Positions 45,617-56,479 are shown, numbered from the stretch's first letter. The stretch is 64,000 bases of DNA from Ectocarpus siliculosus (GCA_000310025.1 FN649757.1:186925-250924), one strand, 5' to 3'. Program-made: numbers and translations. The notes: a model not told the origin generated them from the letters alone.

Positions 45617-45644
45617 CACCATATCACCGCCACAGTTCCCCGCC
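45617..45644 (+). promoter_or_regulatory. Shared upstream motif of family exon 1 (copy D)
   Basis: The block caccatatcaccgcc followed by acagttccccgcc matches those of copies B and E. A gaactggttctcc block precedes it at about 45,573 and has a counterpart upstream of copy E. A second gttctctgcaagtccc version lies at about 45,328. Confidence 0.5.
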
Positions 45645-45769
45645 ACAGGCTCTGTTCCACCATCCTTGGGTCTCGATGCGTGTGTCTCGACCGGTCGCTT
45701 TCGCTATTGTTCTCTTCCTGTGACTGCCGTGGCATCAACTTCAACGCGCCAGCGATATGCAGCTGGACC

Positions 45770-45893
45770 ATGGGAACAACAACGATGGCCGAACGGAGAC
45801 TTGAGTGCGGAGGCCGTCCCTGCCTGGAATGCGGAGGAGTTGCTCAGAATGCGGACGAAGAAAGAAGAGATGTGACGGTCAACGACCTTGCGG
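45770..45893 (+). pseudogene. Copy D exon 1
   Basis: The zinc-cluster half is intact and followed by a good donor. The region before it is shorter than in B, and the Cys of the ATCLRP block is replaced by a TGA. Confidence 0.65.
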
Positions 45894-46057
45894 GTAAGAC
45901 GGGCATCAGGGTTGGAGCAGTTTCGGAATGAATCCGGTTCAAAGTACTGTAGAAGGGCCGGGAGACATAGACGAATATGTCAAGTTTCGGGTCGAGGCTC
46001 ATTCTGTCAGGTAACATTTGTCTCAAATTTCGTGCACGTGTACCGGTGTTGCTGTGT

Positions 46058-46110
46058 CGTTGTTGTTGTCGTTGTTGTTGTCATCACATAAAAAAAAAAA
46101 CGTTCCGATA
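46058..46110 (-). repeat. (CAA)n tail of a SINE-like element
   Basis: On the minus strand CGGAACG, an A/T run, ATGTGATGAC and CAA units follow in order, matching the ends of S2 and S3. The body upstream does not align. Confidence 0.5.
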
Positions 46111-46462
46111 CCTTCTTCTGTCTATATATAGGCTAACTTGAAAGGGATTTGCTCAAATAGCCCCTATTTTATATAATGGACCCGAAAGGGTCCGCAAGTC
46201 AATTTATATCCTCGACAGATAGCGTGGGGCCCCCGCTCCTCTCTACACACACTCTGTGTGGGGCAGAAGTGAACTGGAACTAACGCTACAGGCCAGAGAG
46301 AGGGTTATCCCCTGGTTCAATCTCAGTAGAAGTAGTCGTATAGGACAAAATCGATAGAAAAAGAACAAGAAAAAAAATCACGCACGAAGGCAGGAAACCA
46401 AACAAATGAACTCACAGGCAAGATGAACGACACACGCCGCAGCGAACAAACACAGTGGGGGC

Positions 46463-46687
46463 TGTTTGTGGTACTTGGATATGAGTCCGATCTGTGCATC
46501 CTCTGTGGGGAGTACGCGTATGGGAAGTATGAGTGTGGTGGGTACGTATGCGGTTGGGGTTCAAGTGCGGCCCCACCGGGTGACGGATATATATAATACA
46601 TGGTCATTTTTCATCTGCTGTTCCTGGGATAACATAGTACCCAGTCTCAACACCTCAGACCGCGGAGGGCGGCAGTGCACACTTACA
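46463..46687 (+). repeat. 5' LTR of the copia element
   Basis: The 225 bp LTR has a TATA-like tatatataat at about 46,590. It aligns with the 3' LTR except for a 44 bp block present only there. Apart from that block the LTRs differ at scattered positions, so the insertion is not very recent. Confidence 0.8.
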
Positions 46688-46964
46688 AGGCAGCAGCAGC
46701 GTCGTCCCCGGTCGCCGCGATGGCCCCGGACACCTCGACAGACGCAGCGGCAGTGGCGGCGGCGTCGGCGGCGGGGGGGGCGGCAGAAGCGGCAGCAGCG
46801 GCGGCGCCCCCGGTCGCAACGGCGACGCCCCCGGTCGCCATGATGGCGTCGGGCACACGGCAGATCGCAGCGGCAGCAGCGGCGGCGACGGCAGCGGTGA
46901 TGGTGGCGGTGACAGCAGCAGCGGTGGCGGCAGCGGTGATGGCGGAGACGGCGACGCCCGCGGC
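46688..46964 (+). pseudogene. Gly/Ser/Asp-rich linker before the reverse transcriptase
   Basis: In the frame of the polymerase this stretch reads Gly-, Ser- and Asp-rich repeats without stops up to 46,964. Such linkers occur between integrase and reverse transcriptase in copia polyproteins. The Ala-rich reading in the next frame (46,675-47,271) is an out-of-frame shadow. Confidence 0.5.
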
Positions 46965-48827
46965 ATGCATACTTGGGTCCGCGACCGCGATGCGCCCGAC
47001 CGCAGCTTCGCCATCAACCCCAACTGGAGCGACCGAGCACAGCGTCGGCCCGCGCGAGCGCCGCACATGCAGCCTCAGCAGCACCCCCATCAGGTTACCC
47101 CCTCCGTCACGAGGGCCTCGGCGCGGCGCCTGGCTAATGGTGGGCCCCTGCCGCGGTCCCCAGGGGTGTTGGCGATGCTTGCGATGGCGGAAGACTTCGA
47201 CGCGCGGATGGACGATGAGCGTTTCTTTGGGTGTCCGGAGCTGCCGGATGTGCCTGCAAGCGAGCGCGTGACCCCGACGACGTGGGCGGAGGCGCACTCA
47301 GGCGAAGACAGCGAGATCTGGTACAGCGCTGAGGACGCGGAGTTCACCAGACTTCTTGAGGCGGAGACTTTTTCGCCGGCGGCAGACTCGTAGCAGCCAG
47401 GGACGAACATCGTTTCTGCCAAATTGTTGTACCTTTGGAAGTCCAACGAGTTCGGTGATGTGACGCGTGCAAAGGCCAGACTGGTAGCAAGAGGTTTTAG
47501 TCAGCGGGAATGGTATGATTATTTTGAGACCTTTTCGCCGTGCCCGTCTGTTACTAGTATTCGCGTTCTTGCCGCAATTGCTTGTCATCTTGGTTGGGAT
47601 TTTGTGCACTTTGATGCTGAGCAGGCGTTCGTTCAATCCAAGCTGGAAGAGGATGTGTACATTCGTTTGCCAACAGGTTGTGGCTCTCTCTCAGGTAAAG
47701 TTGTCAAGCTTGCCCGTAGCCTGTATGGTTTGAAGCAAGCGTCCCGCATGTGGCATTACAATTTGCTCCGAGCAATGAAGCGCCTTGGGTTTGAGCAGTG
47801 TGCTGCTGATGCTTGTGTCATGCGTCTGACCGAGAATGGTGTTGTGACAATGGTAGTTGTTGTGCACGTCGACGACATTTTCTCGATCGGGACCAAGAGT
47901 ACGTGTGATCAGTTTGGCAGAGACTTGAACGCTTTCGTCCCGATCAAGAACCTTGGGGAGTTGAGTTTGTACGCGGGTATTCGGTTTTCTCGTGATCGCG
48001 CGGGTGGCACGTTTACGTTGTCGCAGGAGACGTTTGCGAGGAACTTGGTTGAGAAGTTCGGTGTCACACGCAACAAGGAGACTCCCATGGTAGTAGGCTT
48101 GAAGCTTGAGGATTTTGACGATGCAGAGCCTGATGTTCTTGAGCCTTTTCGGTCTTTGGTAGGACACTTGATGTGGCTGGCGAATCAGACGCGCCCGGAC
48201 ATCCTCAACGCAGTGCGAGCTGTGGCGAGGTATGCCCACGCCCCCAAGATGGTGCATTGGCGTGCAGCTTTGCATGTTTTGATGTATGTCAGGTTCAAGG
48301 TCGGTCTTGGTATCACGTATCAGCGGGGAACGGAGGGCGGTGTCTCGTTGGAACTCTTCGTTGACTTCGACTACGCGAGCAACGCGACGGACCAGCGGTC
48401 TGTTTCTGGTGCGGTTGTGATGTGTGCGGGTGCGTGTGTCTCGTTTTTGTCGCGAACGCAGAAGAGTGTTACACTTTCTTCGACCGAAGCCGAGTATGTT
48501 GCCGAGTATGTTGCGATGGGCGATGGTTTCAAGGAAGCAATTTTCTTGCGCTATCTCTGGAGTTTTATCATTCCGGATGAGCGCATCGGGTGCCCTAGAG
48601 TTAACGAGGATAACATGGGGGCCCTTCACTTGGCCAACAACCCGGTCACCACCCCCAACTCTAAGCACATAGACATCCGACACCATTTCATTCGGGACCG
48701 GGTGGCACGCAAACAGTTTAAAATGGTTCACGTTGCATCGGCTTTGCAGCACGCCGACTTTATGACCAAACCACTGCACAGGGCGGCATTCTGCTTTCAC
48801 CGTGATTTTGTGATGAACATCAAGTAA
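46965..48827 (+). pseudogene. copia reverse transcriptase - RNase H
   Basis: A TAG at 47,391-47,393 splits one frame into a short N-terminal part (to 47,390) and a 467-codon part (47,424-48,827). Motifs in order are KARLVARGFSQREWYDYFETF, FDAEQAFVQSKLEEDVYIR, SLYGLKQASRMW, VVHVDDIFSIG (the usual YVDD reads HVDD), then the RNase H motifs VDFDYAS, SSTEAEYVA, EDNMGALHLANNP, SKHIDIRHHFIRD and HADFMTKPL. The catalytic Asp and Glu positions look present. A 12 bp duplication (48,489-48,512) doubles AEYV in RNase H. Protease and integrase are absent, so the element is not autonomous. Confidence 0.9.
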
Positions 48828-49042
48828 CGTGATTTTTTTTTTTTTTTGCTTGAGGCTGAGTCTTACGGCGTGATTATTTCGTCGGAGATTTTCTTTTTCT
48901 CTCGATCGGGGGGGGGTGGCCTGCACGGAAAAAATGACCAAGATCCGAACAGTTCCTCGAGGCAGTATTTTTTCTGAAGGGAAAAGAGAGGCTGATTCAT
49001 GTTCTTGTGAGTCAAAACATGCTTCAGTACACGGTTTTGGCT
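48828..49042. other. Copia 3' non-coding region, first part
   Basis: A T-run follows the stop codon and a G-run lies at 48,909-48,916. No coding sequence is seen. The long minus-strand frame 49,280-47,691 is antisense to the polymerase. Confidence 0.5.
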
Positions 49043-49860
49043 CGTGCGCGACCAACAAGACGCCGAGCGCCCTGTTTATAGGTCTCCAGCAGAGGGCATG
49101 TGTATCATCGCACGCCAGCGGCTGCAGTTTGTGGATGTCGCCGGCCAAAGGCCTCTCTCTGATGGCATGCGTTGTACACTGATCACACTCGACTCGGAGC
49201 AAGCGGTAGTAAAAGAAAGCAACGTCCAAAAAAGGCAACACCGAACCACACCTCGATTCACGTTTGCAGGCCGTGTGCAATCAAAACCGGACAATACGCT
49301 CTGTTTCTGGGACGCGAGCAGAGGGTATGTGTATGATCACACGCCACTGGCTGCTGTTTGTGGATGTCGTCGGCCAAAGGCCTCTCTCTGGCATGCGTTT
49401 TCGACTTGTCGCGGGTGACACACGGAACAAACATACATTACACGCGGCGGAACAAGAAAAAAGACGAAAAAGTCAACACCGCAACACACTTTGGTTCACG
49501 TTTGCTGGCCGTGTGCAATCTAAACTGGACAACACGCTCTGTTTCTGGTACGCGAGCAGAGGGTGTGAGTATGAACACACGCCACTGGCTGCAGTTTGTG
49601 GATGTCGACGGCTTAAGACCTCTCTCTGGCATGCGTTTCGAACTGGTCACACATGCAGCAGGCGCAAAAACGGCTCTTTTCGGCCCAAAGGCAAGAACGT
49701 CAGCAGAGCAATGTGGCAGGGTTTGACGTTTTCGGCTCGTGTGCGGCCAACACGACGCAGGACGCCCCGAATTTTAGATACGTGCAGAGGGTTTGTGCAT
49801 GATCTCATGATACTGGCCTCTGTTTGGCCAGCAGACGGTGTAGTTCCTCGTTCTGGCACG
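49043..49860 (+). repeat. Tandem repeat, about 235 bp unit, 3.5 copies
   Basis: Units start near 49,043, 49,273, 49,511 and 49,739. Each has a gtgtgc start, a gcagaggg block, a cacacgccactggctgc block and a tttgtggatgtcg block. The second and third units also share ttcacgtttgc near the end. Spacing is 228-238 bp. The last unit is cut short. Confidence 0.75.
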
Positions 49861-49888
49861 ATCGGGGGGTGACCAGGGGGTACGCCCC

Positions 49889-49936
49889 CCCATTTCTAAC
49901 AGCGATATTCCAACAGGATCGCTGTTAGCAAATGGG
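49889..49936. repeat. Strong hairpin, 18 bp arms
   Basis: cccatttctaacagcgat is followed 11 bases later by its complement with one extra base. The sequences behind it (ttctaacagg, cgctgttgga) are degenerate copies of the arms. Confidence 0.7.
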
Positions 49937-50099
49937 CCAACTTCTAACAGGCCGGCCGGAATCGCTGTTGGAAACTGCGCTGTTGGATTTTGGGCGGTTG
50001 GAAATTGCCATTTTCCTACCCGTTCGGCGCCCAAACTATTTTTTTGGCTCAGAAAAGGACCCCCCCCCCCAAATCCCCCCTTCCCGATGACGCCCCCCC

Positions 50100-50745
50100 T
50101 CGGCCTTGTTTGCCATCGGTGTTTGCCATCTGGATTGGGTTTTCGTTGCGTGGCAACGACGTTGTAAAACAAGCCAATTCACTTCGTGAACTCGGCAACC
50201 AGGTTACCGGTTTTGTTTTGGCGGTAGCCATGAATGGTGGTCGAGTAGATCATGTTGTGCGGGGTCGAGAACCCTCACTCCGCGCAACGGGGGATGATCG
50301 CACCACGTTGTGTTAAAATGGTCAAGCTTCCTCGAGGCAGTTACACAGTGCTTACANNNNNNNNNNNNNNNNNNNNNNNNNNNNNNNNNNNNNNNNNNNN
50401 NNNNNNNNNNNNNNNNNNNNNNNNNNNNNNNNNNNNNNNNNNNNNNNNNNNNNNNNTACACAGTGCTTACAACTGTCTCTGGAAGTGAAAGTACCAGAAA
50501 ATAAATTAAGTCATACGTAGCTGTCATCCGTACGCAAGGAAGTAAGCACAAGATGCCGAACACCCTTAGCAGGATGCAGCTCACCCTTCATGCGACTCGC
50601 CAAATTCCTCACGGCGCTTCGCGCTTGGTGATGTGAGAGCCTGGTCCGGTGAGAACCGGCGTGCTCCGTCCCGGCTTTGTAGGGATGCGAGGTCAATGGT
50701 CAAACGACTATGGCATGCACGACTATGAGTACACCCCCCCCCCAA
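50100..50745 (+). repeat. Dispersed repeat, inverted copy at 63,090-63,660, holding the N gap
   Basis: The segment reads as the reverse complement of 63,090-63,660 over its length, including the gttttcgt...ggcaacgacgttg block, the ggggatgatcgcacc block and the gagaaccggcgtgctccg block. The first ~65 bp recur alone at 52,803-52,866. Confidence 0.8.
50357..50456. other. Assembly gap of 100 N, probably an unmerged overlap
   Basis: The 15 bases tacacagtgcttaca stand on both sides of the gap. The inverted copy at 63,340-63,395 runs through this point without extra sequence. The gap therefore likely hides nothing. Confidence 0.8.
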
Positions 50746-50759
50746 ATCCAATCCGGAAG

Positions 50760-51545
50760 TAATAACGCCGCAAGACTCAGCCTGATGTGAGTTTTTTTCT
50801 GCGTTTTTTTGTTTGTTTTTTTGGTTTCTTCTTTGCAGCGGCGTTTGTCTCTTCTTGCTGTCTATGCATCTGCGATCATGGGGGGGGATGTCATGTGTGA
50901 CCATGACTATAGAGTGCATGCACATCAATTGATATTTTGTTGTTTCTCCAATGTTTTCGTATATGTCTCAGCAGGGGGGCTGTTCACGTAAACATATAAC
51001 GTTGGGAGGATAGTTTCTTGGGATGTCGCAGCAGGGGGGCTGTATGCATGGATGGATGATTTTTGCTTTGTTTTCTATCGTTTCATGGACAACAGCGATG
51101 GCATCGATTTGCGGTTGCGCGCTGTTTAGGGATTGGTCCTCGGACACTACATTGGAGGAAGGGTTTGACATGATTTGACGATTAATGGTTGTGGCCATTG
51201 TGCTTTCCGAATTCTCGTTTTGATTGGTCAAGAAGTTGAGTTTTTGTTTTGTTTGAGGATTTGGTGCCAACTCTTTTGAATTTGTTTTTTTCCAGAAATG
51301 TCCGTTTTCGTGCTGACGTTTGTCTGATGTAGCACAAACAATTGTTGAGTACTTTCTGAGAATGATTCTTTGGTGTCAACGGTTTGAGATTATTTCCAGA
51401 GACGAACGCGTTGGATTCGTGAATAAACTGATGGAGATGCTTTGTGTTAGATGTGTAGCCAGTTTTGTTCAATAAGTTTTCTCAAGGGGTGTTTTTCTGT
51501 GTTGGCTGATTGCGCGTGAAGGGTTGCAAGATCGTACATCGTATC
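50760..51545. other. A/T-rich stretch before the 3' LTR
   Basis: The composition is clearly more A/T-rich than the surroundings. The minus frame 51,472-51,182 (96 codons) has no recognised motif. The block gcaggggggctg occurs twice (about 50,971 and 51,030). Confidence 0.4.
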
Positions 51546-51556
51546 AAGTAGGGGGA
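51546..51556 (+). promoter_or_regulatory. Polypurine tract of the copia element
   Basis: The bases aagtaggggga directly precede the 3' LTR start at 51,558. A purine run in this place primes plus-strand DNA synthesis in LTR elements. Confidence 0.6.
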
Positions 51557-51557
51557 C

Positions 51558-51828
51558 TGTTTGTGGTACTTGGATATGAGTCCGATCTGTGCATCCTCTG
51601 TGGGGGATACGCGCATGGGAAGTATGAGTGTGATGAGTACGTATGCGGTTGGGGTCCAAGTGCGCCCCCCCCGGGTGAGCACACGGCGGTGTGCTCCCGG
51701 CACTTGCCTGAGGGGCTTGCGTGACGGATATATATAATACATGGTCATTTTTCATCTGCTGTTCCTGGGATACCATAGTACCCAGTCTCAACACCACAGA
51801 CCGCTGAGGACGGCAGTGCACACTTACA
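51558..51828 (+). repeat. 3' LTR of the copia element
   Basis: The 271 bp LTR carries a 44 bp block (about 51,677-51,721) that is absent from the 5' LTR. It begins with a small hairpin, gagcacac and gtgtgctc around four bases. The TATA-like tatatataat is at about 51,729. Confidence 0.8.
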
Positions 51829-51833
51829 GGGGC

Positions 51834-52235
51834 CACCAGCAACAGCCAAGGCATGTCATCACTAGTGTGCGGTGGTCTGTAATATGGGTGGCATTAACTG
51901 TACGAATGATGCTGCCGTCGCTTGTTGTAAAGATATCAGTATTGAATGTGCATGAATTTGATCATGTTCTAGTCCATATTGAATTCGTGGAGCGTACTAC
52001 TGTACAGCCGTCCGATAAGAGGCATCTTGTTCCATAGCGGGCGGGCGTGACCTGAATGTGCATTTCGTCGTCTGCTCTTCCCAGAATCACCGAACACAGG
52101 TACAGAGGACTCTCCGCGTACCCGCACAATCTGGTGACGTCAACAATCTAACTATATATGTAGACCCCGGACGAGGAGTAGCGCCAATTTAACTGCCTCT
52201 TTTGCCGAATGCGAGCATCGCCCTACTGTCAAGTC
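51834..52235. other. No supported exon after the copia element
   Basis: Within intron sequence of copy D; only short frames. Confidence 0.3.
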
Positions 52236-52240
52236 ACATA

Positions 52241-52440
52241 CAGATGGCGCACGCACTTCAGAACCGCTTATTGTGCTCGATGCTTATTGGCTGCCTCAAA
52301 TTGAGCACCTGTTCATATTTTCAAAGTTCTTATTTCGAGAAGGCATCCGCCTTTTAAGATGGACGGGGTCCTTGTTCTTTTTTTAGCGCCGAGGGTCCCG
52401 TGCAGAGGACACGTTATTTTTTCTCGGTTGATTCAGCCTA
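52241..52440 (+). mobile_element. Left-end relic of the TA-flanked transposon family
   Basis: The sequence after TA at 52,239-52,240 starts cagatggcgc and aligns with 24,251-24,440 through cgatgcttattgg, gttcttatttcg, ccttgttct and tgcagaggaca blocks. No right end was found. Confidence 0.5.
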
Positions 52441-52802
52441 CTAGAGAGCAGGGTGTTCATAAATAACAGAATCGAGAAAAACCAGTTACCTCTGGATCCA
52501 ACGCACCGCAGCTTCCGCAATCAGTAGGGTAGAAACACAGACGCGCTACAATATCGCCTTTGACGCATTGAACCGTTTAGTCGTCCACAAGGGTCAAGCT
52601 TGGCGTGTACTTTAATGGCCTCGAAGTGTCGATCAAAATGACACTTTTCCTTTCAACTTTGACAGTTGGTCGACCTCCTGCATTATTGCAAAGGGTAAGG
52701 TATTGTTCCCGTGCATGCACACAGCTGCGTGCACCGCACGCAATGTGAGGGGTGCTCCGTGTACGACAAAGTTAAGCACCTAACCCCCTTCCCCTATCCC
52801 CC

Positions 52803-52866
52803 CCCCGGTGCCTGCCATCGGGGTTGGGTTTTCGTCGTTTGGCAACGACGTTGTAAAACAAGCCAA
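52803..52866 (+). repeat. Short copy of the dispersed ggcaacgacg repeat
   Basis: ttgggttttcgtcg, ttggcaacgacgttg and taaaacaagcca follow as at 50,140 and, inverted, at 63,546-63,680. Confidence 0.7.
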
Positions 52867-52869
52867 CTG

Positions 52870-54440
52870 TAGCACCTGCTACTGTCTTGCAACGACCATG
52901 TACATGCTTTCCACATGTGGGTACATCTGATTTCTTGGAATTGTCCATCCGTGTAGATTCCGACGACATCGATCCACCAAACAAACACGCGAAGACACCC
53001 GCTGATTTATAGTCTCCAGCGTGCACAACGCATCATCCGACGGCACATTTTTTCTGCTGTTGCTTCTGCGTACGTGTACATGAAGACGGACAAGAATAGT
53101 TCCAATACATCTATGGGATGCGATAAACAATACCATGCGTTCTCACATCGCCTCAATCAAGGACGCTATGCTCACTCAACACACGAAGATAACCTTGTGG
53201 AGTATATTTTTTTATGTGGATGACTTCCTGTGCAATGGCGGAATTTTTCGGAGGCCGCCGCTAAGTGCCCTGGTTGAGAATATGCTTGTGGGACTAAATA
53301 GTCACCGCGTTCGTGTGCAGTCATTTTCTATTCCAGAGATCTACCTGGTACTTCGATTTTGATTGTGTGTGCGTCTAAGTGAACCCAACTGCAATCATGG
53401 TGGGAACGGGTTGTGATAACCTGGGTTCAGCGTGCCCATCTGTAGCAACACCCCCACGCGGTAGATCTCCGACAGGTCATCTGACATCACAATCTACGAG
53501 ACAGTAGGTTGAAGTTGCTGTTTTCGGGTGGGTGAATTTTGCGGACTACTGGGTGGGTGCACGACACACTGGACGCAAATCACCCCGCTTTTCGTCGGGA
53601 TCGAAAGGGAGACGCAATACAGCAGTCGGGTGCTTTGTCTCGTGGCATGCGGAGACTTGGTTGTCGCGTGTGGCTAAGGTGTTAGTTCGTGTGTACATGC
53701 GGTCAACGCTGAAGAATCGGAAAACGGACCGCGTCGTCAGCCTCTTCCAGTAGCCAATGTATGAATTGAATGGCCTACACTGTCAAGAAACCGGACTGTG
53801 ATTGGTAAGCCCTCGTTAGTACCGGGGCTGCCAGGGTGTGAACCGTAGCCACGCTGCCCAAGGTGGCCAATGGTTGAGGTCGACGGCAGTGTGGGCGTGA
53901 GGCGCTCGCGTGCTGGCTACTGATGGGGCTTCTGGAAGGAGCGTTGGTGTGCATGCAATAGACTGAACGCACAGCCGATTGTCCGAAAAGTAGGATGATG
54001 TTGTTGCCGTCCGACGTCCGATGAGTAGTTTGCTCTACGCGTGAAGCCACCGACATGAGCATCTTGACGAAAGTGTGCAATGCCATCGCGGGGAGGTCAT
54101 CTCGGCAGCTTCTCGAGGAATTACCATGGTATTCGCAGAGATAAATTGATGCGCTTGGTAGGCTGCAGAATCGCGTTGCTCAGACGTTTGCATCCCGATC
54201 ACGGCGCTAGCGTCGCGCCGTTGCTCCTCTTGCTTCATGCCACTCAGCCGTCCGACGACTGAAATACGTGGTGCATCGCCAACACGACGCGGCGATGAAG
54301 TCCGTTGTAGGCTTACCAATCTCTAACGCAGTGCTCCCTTGAAGCAGCCCGGGGCAGGAGTTATTGCGCGGTTTCCATCAGATTTATTGCTGTCTTTGAT
54401 CGTTGTGTCTGCTCAACCCACGTATTGACGCATGTATCTT
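52870..54440. other. No supported exon
   Basis: Exons 2-7 of copy D would be expected between the zinc-cluster exon and 54,447, but I could not align any. Plus frames at 53,135-53,362 and 53,532-53,753 have no conserved counterpart. Confidence 0.3.
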
Positions 54441-54446
54441 GGCCAG

Positions 54447-54554
54447 GGATTCGCTGAGATGATGGGCCAAACGATGAATGTCCAGGCGTACTCTGGACAT
54501 CTAGGCACTGCGGATGTCGAGTCTTCGGCCGCCCGACGCCAACATCCTCCGCAG
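54447..54554 (+). pseudogene. Copy D exon 8
   Basis: After acceptor ttggccag the exon reads GFAEMMGQTMNVQAY and ends HPPQ before GTGTGT, in phase 0 on both sides as in copy B. Confidence 0.65.
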
Positions 54555-54905
54555 GTGTGTCCTGCATGGCGTAGCAAAGCCGATTGGCCTAGACGTCAAA
54601 GGGCCACTGCAGTTGCTGCATTTCTGATGAATATGTTTGGGATCGCTCATCACCCGAGTTTGAGCCATGGGCTCTTCTTGCGGAAAGTGTCCGCTCTGCC
54701 CTGTTCTCTCTGTGGTGTTGGGTGGTTGTTGTGTTCTGCGCTCAATTTCTGGAAACATTCGATGGGTTTCTCTGTGTGCTTTATCCCGTCTGTGCGAACT
54801 AGGTTTGGAGAGTGTGTACTGGGTAAAGTAGAACTTTGGTCATGTGAAGCATACAACAATACCGTAATTGGATCATGTGAAGCAGGACCAATACCGAAAT
54901 TGTGC

Positions 54906-55365
54906 GTGTTATGGCATCGGGGTGCGGTCGTTTTTTTTCATCATGGCGATCTTGGTTTTTTGTTGCACCCCGGTGCGATAACACCGATGGCTGCCATAGC
55001 ACCGATACCGGTGCGGAAATGCAATTAAATCATATCGTTCTAAATTTCCAACGCACCCGCGGTGCGTTGACACCGATGGGTGCGATACTCAAGAAGCGAA
55101 CACAGGCATTCCCCCATTTGGTACCTACAGGATCCTCTCGGCCGTTCGTTACATACACTTCCACGTGCCCAGGAGGGTACCGGCACCTTGCGGAAGGACG
55201 CAAATCTACGTCCAAAGCAGGTGTAATATCGTTGATGCCGCACCGGGTGCGTCAACACCGATACCGGTGTGGAAATTCAATTAAATCATGTCGATCTCGA
55301 TACTTTTCCGCACCCCGGTGCCATAACATCGATGGGTGCTAAATCAACGATGGGTGCCATTACCC
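54906..55365. repeat. Palindromic short repeats around caccgataccggtg
   Basis: caccgataccggtg and an attcaattaaatcat-like block occur at about 55,000-55,045 and 55,256-55,301. Shorter caccccggtgc blocks lie around them. This may be a small palindromic element duplicated in tandem. Confidence 0.5.
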
Positions 55366-55575
55366 GCACAATCACCGTACCAGCAGCAAAGACATCCGAA
55401 AACAACCATGGTTGCAGCCCGTACCCTTAACATTTCGTGTGACTTCGTGGAATCTCGAGGCGGCATGCACTTTGCACTTGGCACAAGGCCTGCCGATGTC
55501 AGGTAGTCGAGGAAAATGGTGGCGTTGCGCGATTGTGAATGATGACGAGAACTGCACCTCCACCCTCTTCTGCAG

Positions 55576-55853
55576 TTCGTCATGGTCCAGATCGACCCAG
55601 CTGCATGCGAAAGGGATACATATCGGTATGTTTCGCAGTCGCTTAGTGCGGCTGCGCAACATGCCTTCGAGAGAGCTTGCGAGGACAAGGCGACGATCAG
55701 ACCCTCGAGCGATGACGAGCCTTGCGAGGAGAACAGGGGGGATCTTAGGCAGCACGGCAACGCCCCCCAAGCTGAAGAGGTGTCTGATGCTTTGGTGGCT
55801 GGGCTCAAAGATGACGTGATCTCGTTCGAACACCTACTAGAAACAGCCGATCG
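55576..55853 (+). pseudogene. Copy D exon 9
   Basis: After acceptor cttctgcag it reads CERDTYRYVSQSLSAAAQ and ends FEHLLETADR split before GTAGCA. It is 278 nt against 266 in B, with the same phases. The frame is intact. Confidence 0.7.
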
Positions 55854-56361
55854 GTAGCAAACTTTCAACGTTGTTTGACGGATTGCTTTCAAATGCCATA
55901 CGACGTCTCTAGACCATACCCATATGGCCGAAACAAAATGCTCGTGTTCTGCACCTCCTCTAAGCAGAGGTCGATCCCTATTTCCGCACTTGATAGTATC
56001 AGCATAGAGTTCCTGCATTCTTACAAGCGCCTATATTTCCCTCCGTCCTCATGCCGGCCGTCACCTGCATGGCGAGCAGGCCAAGCATTCGCACTAGCTT
56101 CGCGGTCTCCTAATTAACCTGTAAGTACATCCTGACCAACGGGATCGTCACTGTCGAAAACAACGCAAACGGTGCTGTGTTCTTTGCGCGTCATGCTTGA
56201 GGCTCCGTAGAGCTATGAACACTTCCATATTTGCACCACCACACGAATGTTTGGGTATTGGTGAGAAGGTGCAATACTCCGGCTCATACAAAACGATGAC
56301 TCACAGCATGCTCTATGTTGACTTCGCCATCTCTACCATGACACGATCCGTGTTTGACAAG

Positions 56362-56478
56362 GACCCTGGCATTTCAGAAAATAGCGAAAGGGGACGAAGA
56401 TGGGGCGCTGGAGAGGTTTGGATATTGCGTCCAGATGTTCGAGGTGTACCCAGACGTTTGTCGCTGCGAGTTGCACTG
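56362..56478 (+). pseudogene. Copy D exon 11
   Basis: After acceptor tttgacaag it reads TLAFQKIAKGDEDGALERF and QMFEVYPDVCRCELHW split before GTGAGC. Phases equal those in A and B. The frame is intact although the residues have diverged, which suggests selection after duplication. Confidence 0.65.
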
Positions 56479-56479
56479 G

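Larger units (their letters stand above)
46463..51828 (+). mobile_element. Ty1/copia LTR retrotransposon, internally deleted
   Basis: Two LTRs (46,463-46,687 and 51,558-51,828) begin TGTTTGTGG and end CACTTACA. GGGGC flanks both sides (46,458-46,462 and 51,829-51,833), a possible 5 bp target duplication. A purine run AGTAGGGGGA lies just before the 3' LTR. Between them only a Gly-rich linker plus reverse transcriptase and RNase H remain; gag, protease and integrase are missing, and the linker starts directly after the 5' LTR. RT before RNase H in one frame with copia-type motifs assigns it to copia. The 2.7 kb behind RNase H is non-coding, with tandem repeats, and holds the N gap. Confidence 0.85.

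Noticed and set aside
45155-45646. 163-codon minus frame
   Set aside because: It overlaps the conserved upstream region of copy D and shows no domain.
46675-47271. Ala-rich protein as copia gag
   Set aside because: It is the shadow of the Gly/Ser/Asp-rich linker in the next frame; no gag features such as a zinc knuckle.
47691-49280. 529-codon open frame on the minus strand
   Set aside because: It is antisense to the clearly recognised copia polymerase and its 3' region, and has no domain of its own.
49043-49860. CRISPR array
   Set aside because: Units are ~235 bp, contiguous and within a retrotransposon; no short repeat and spacer pattern exists anywhere in the window.
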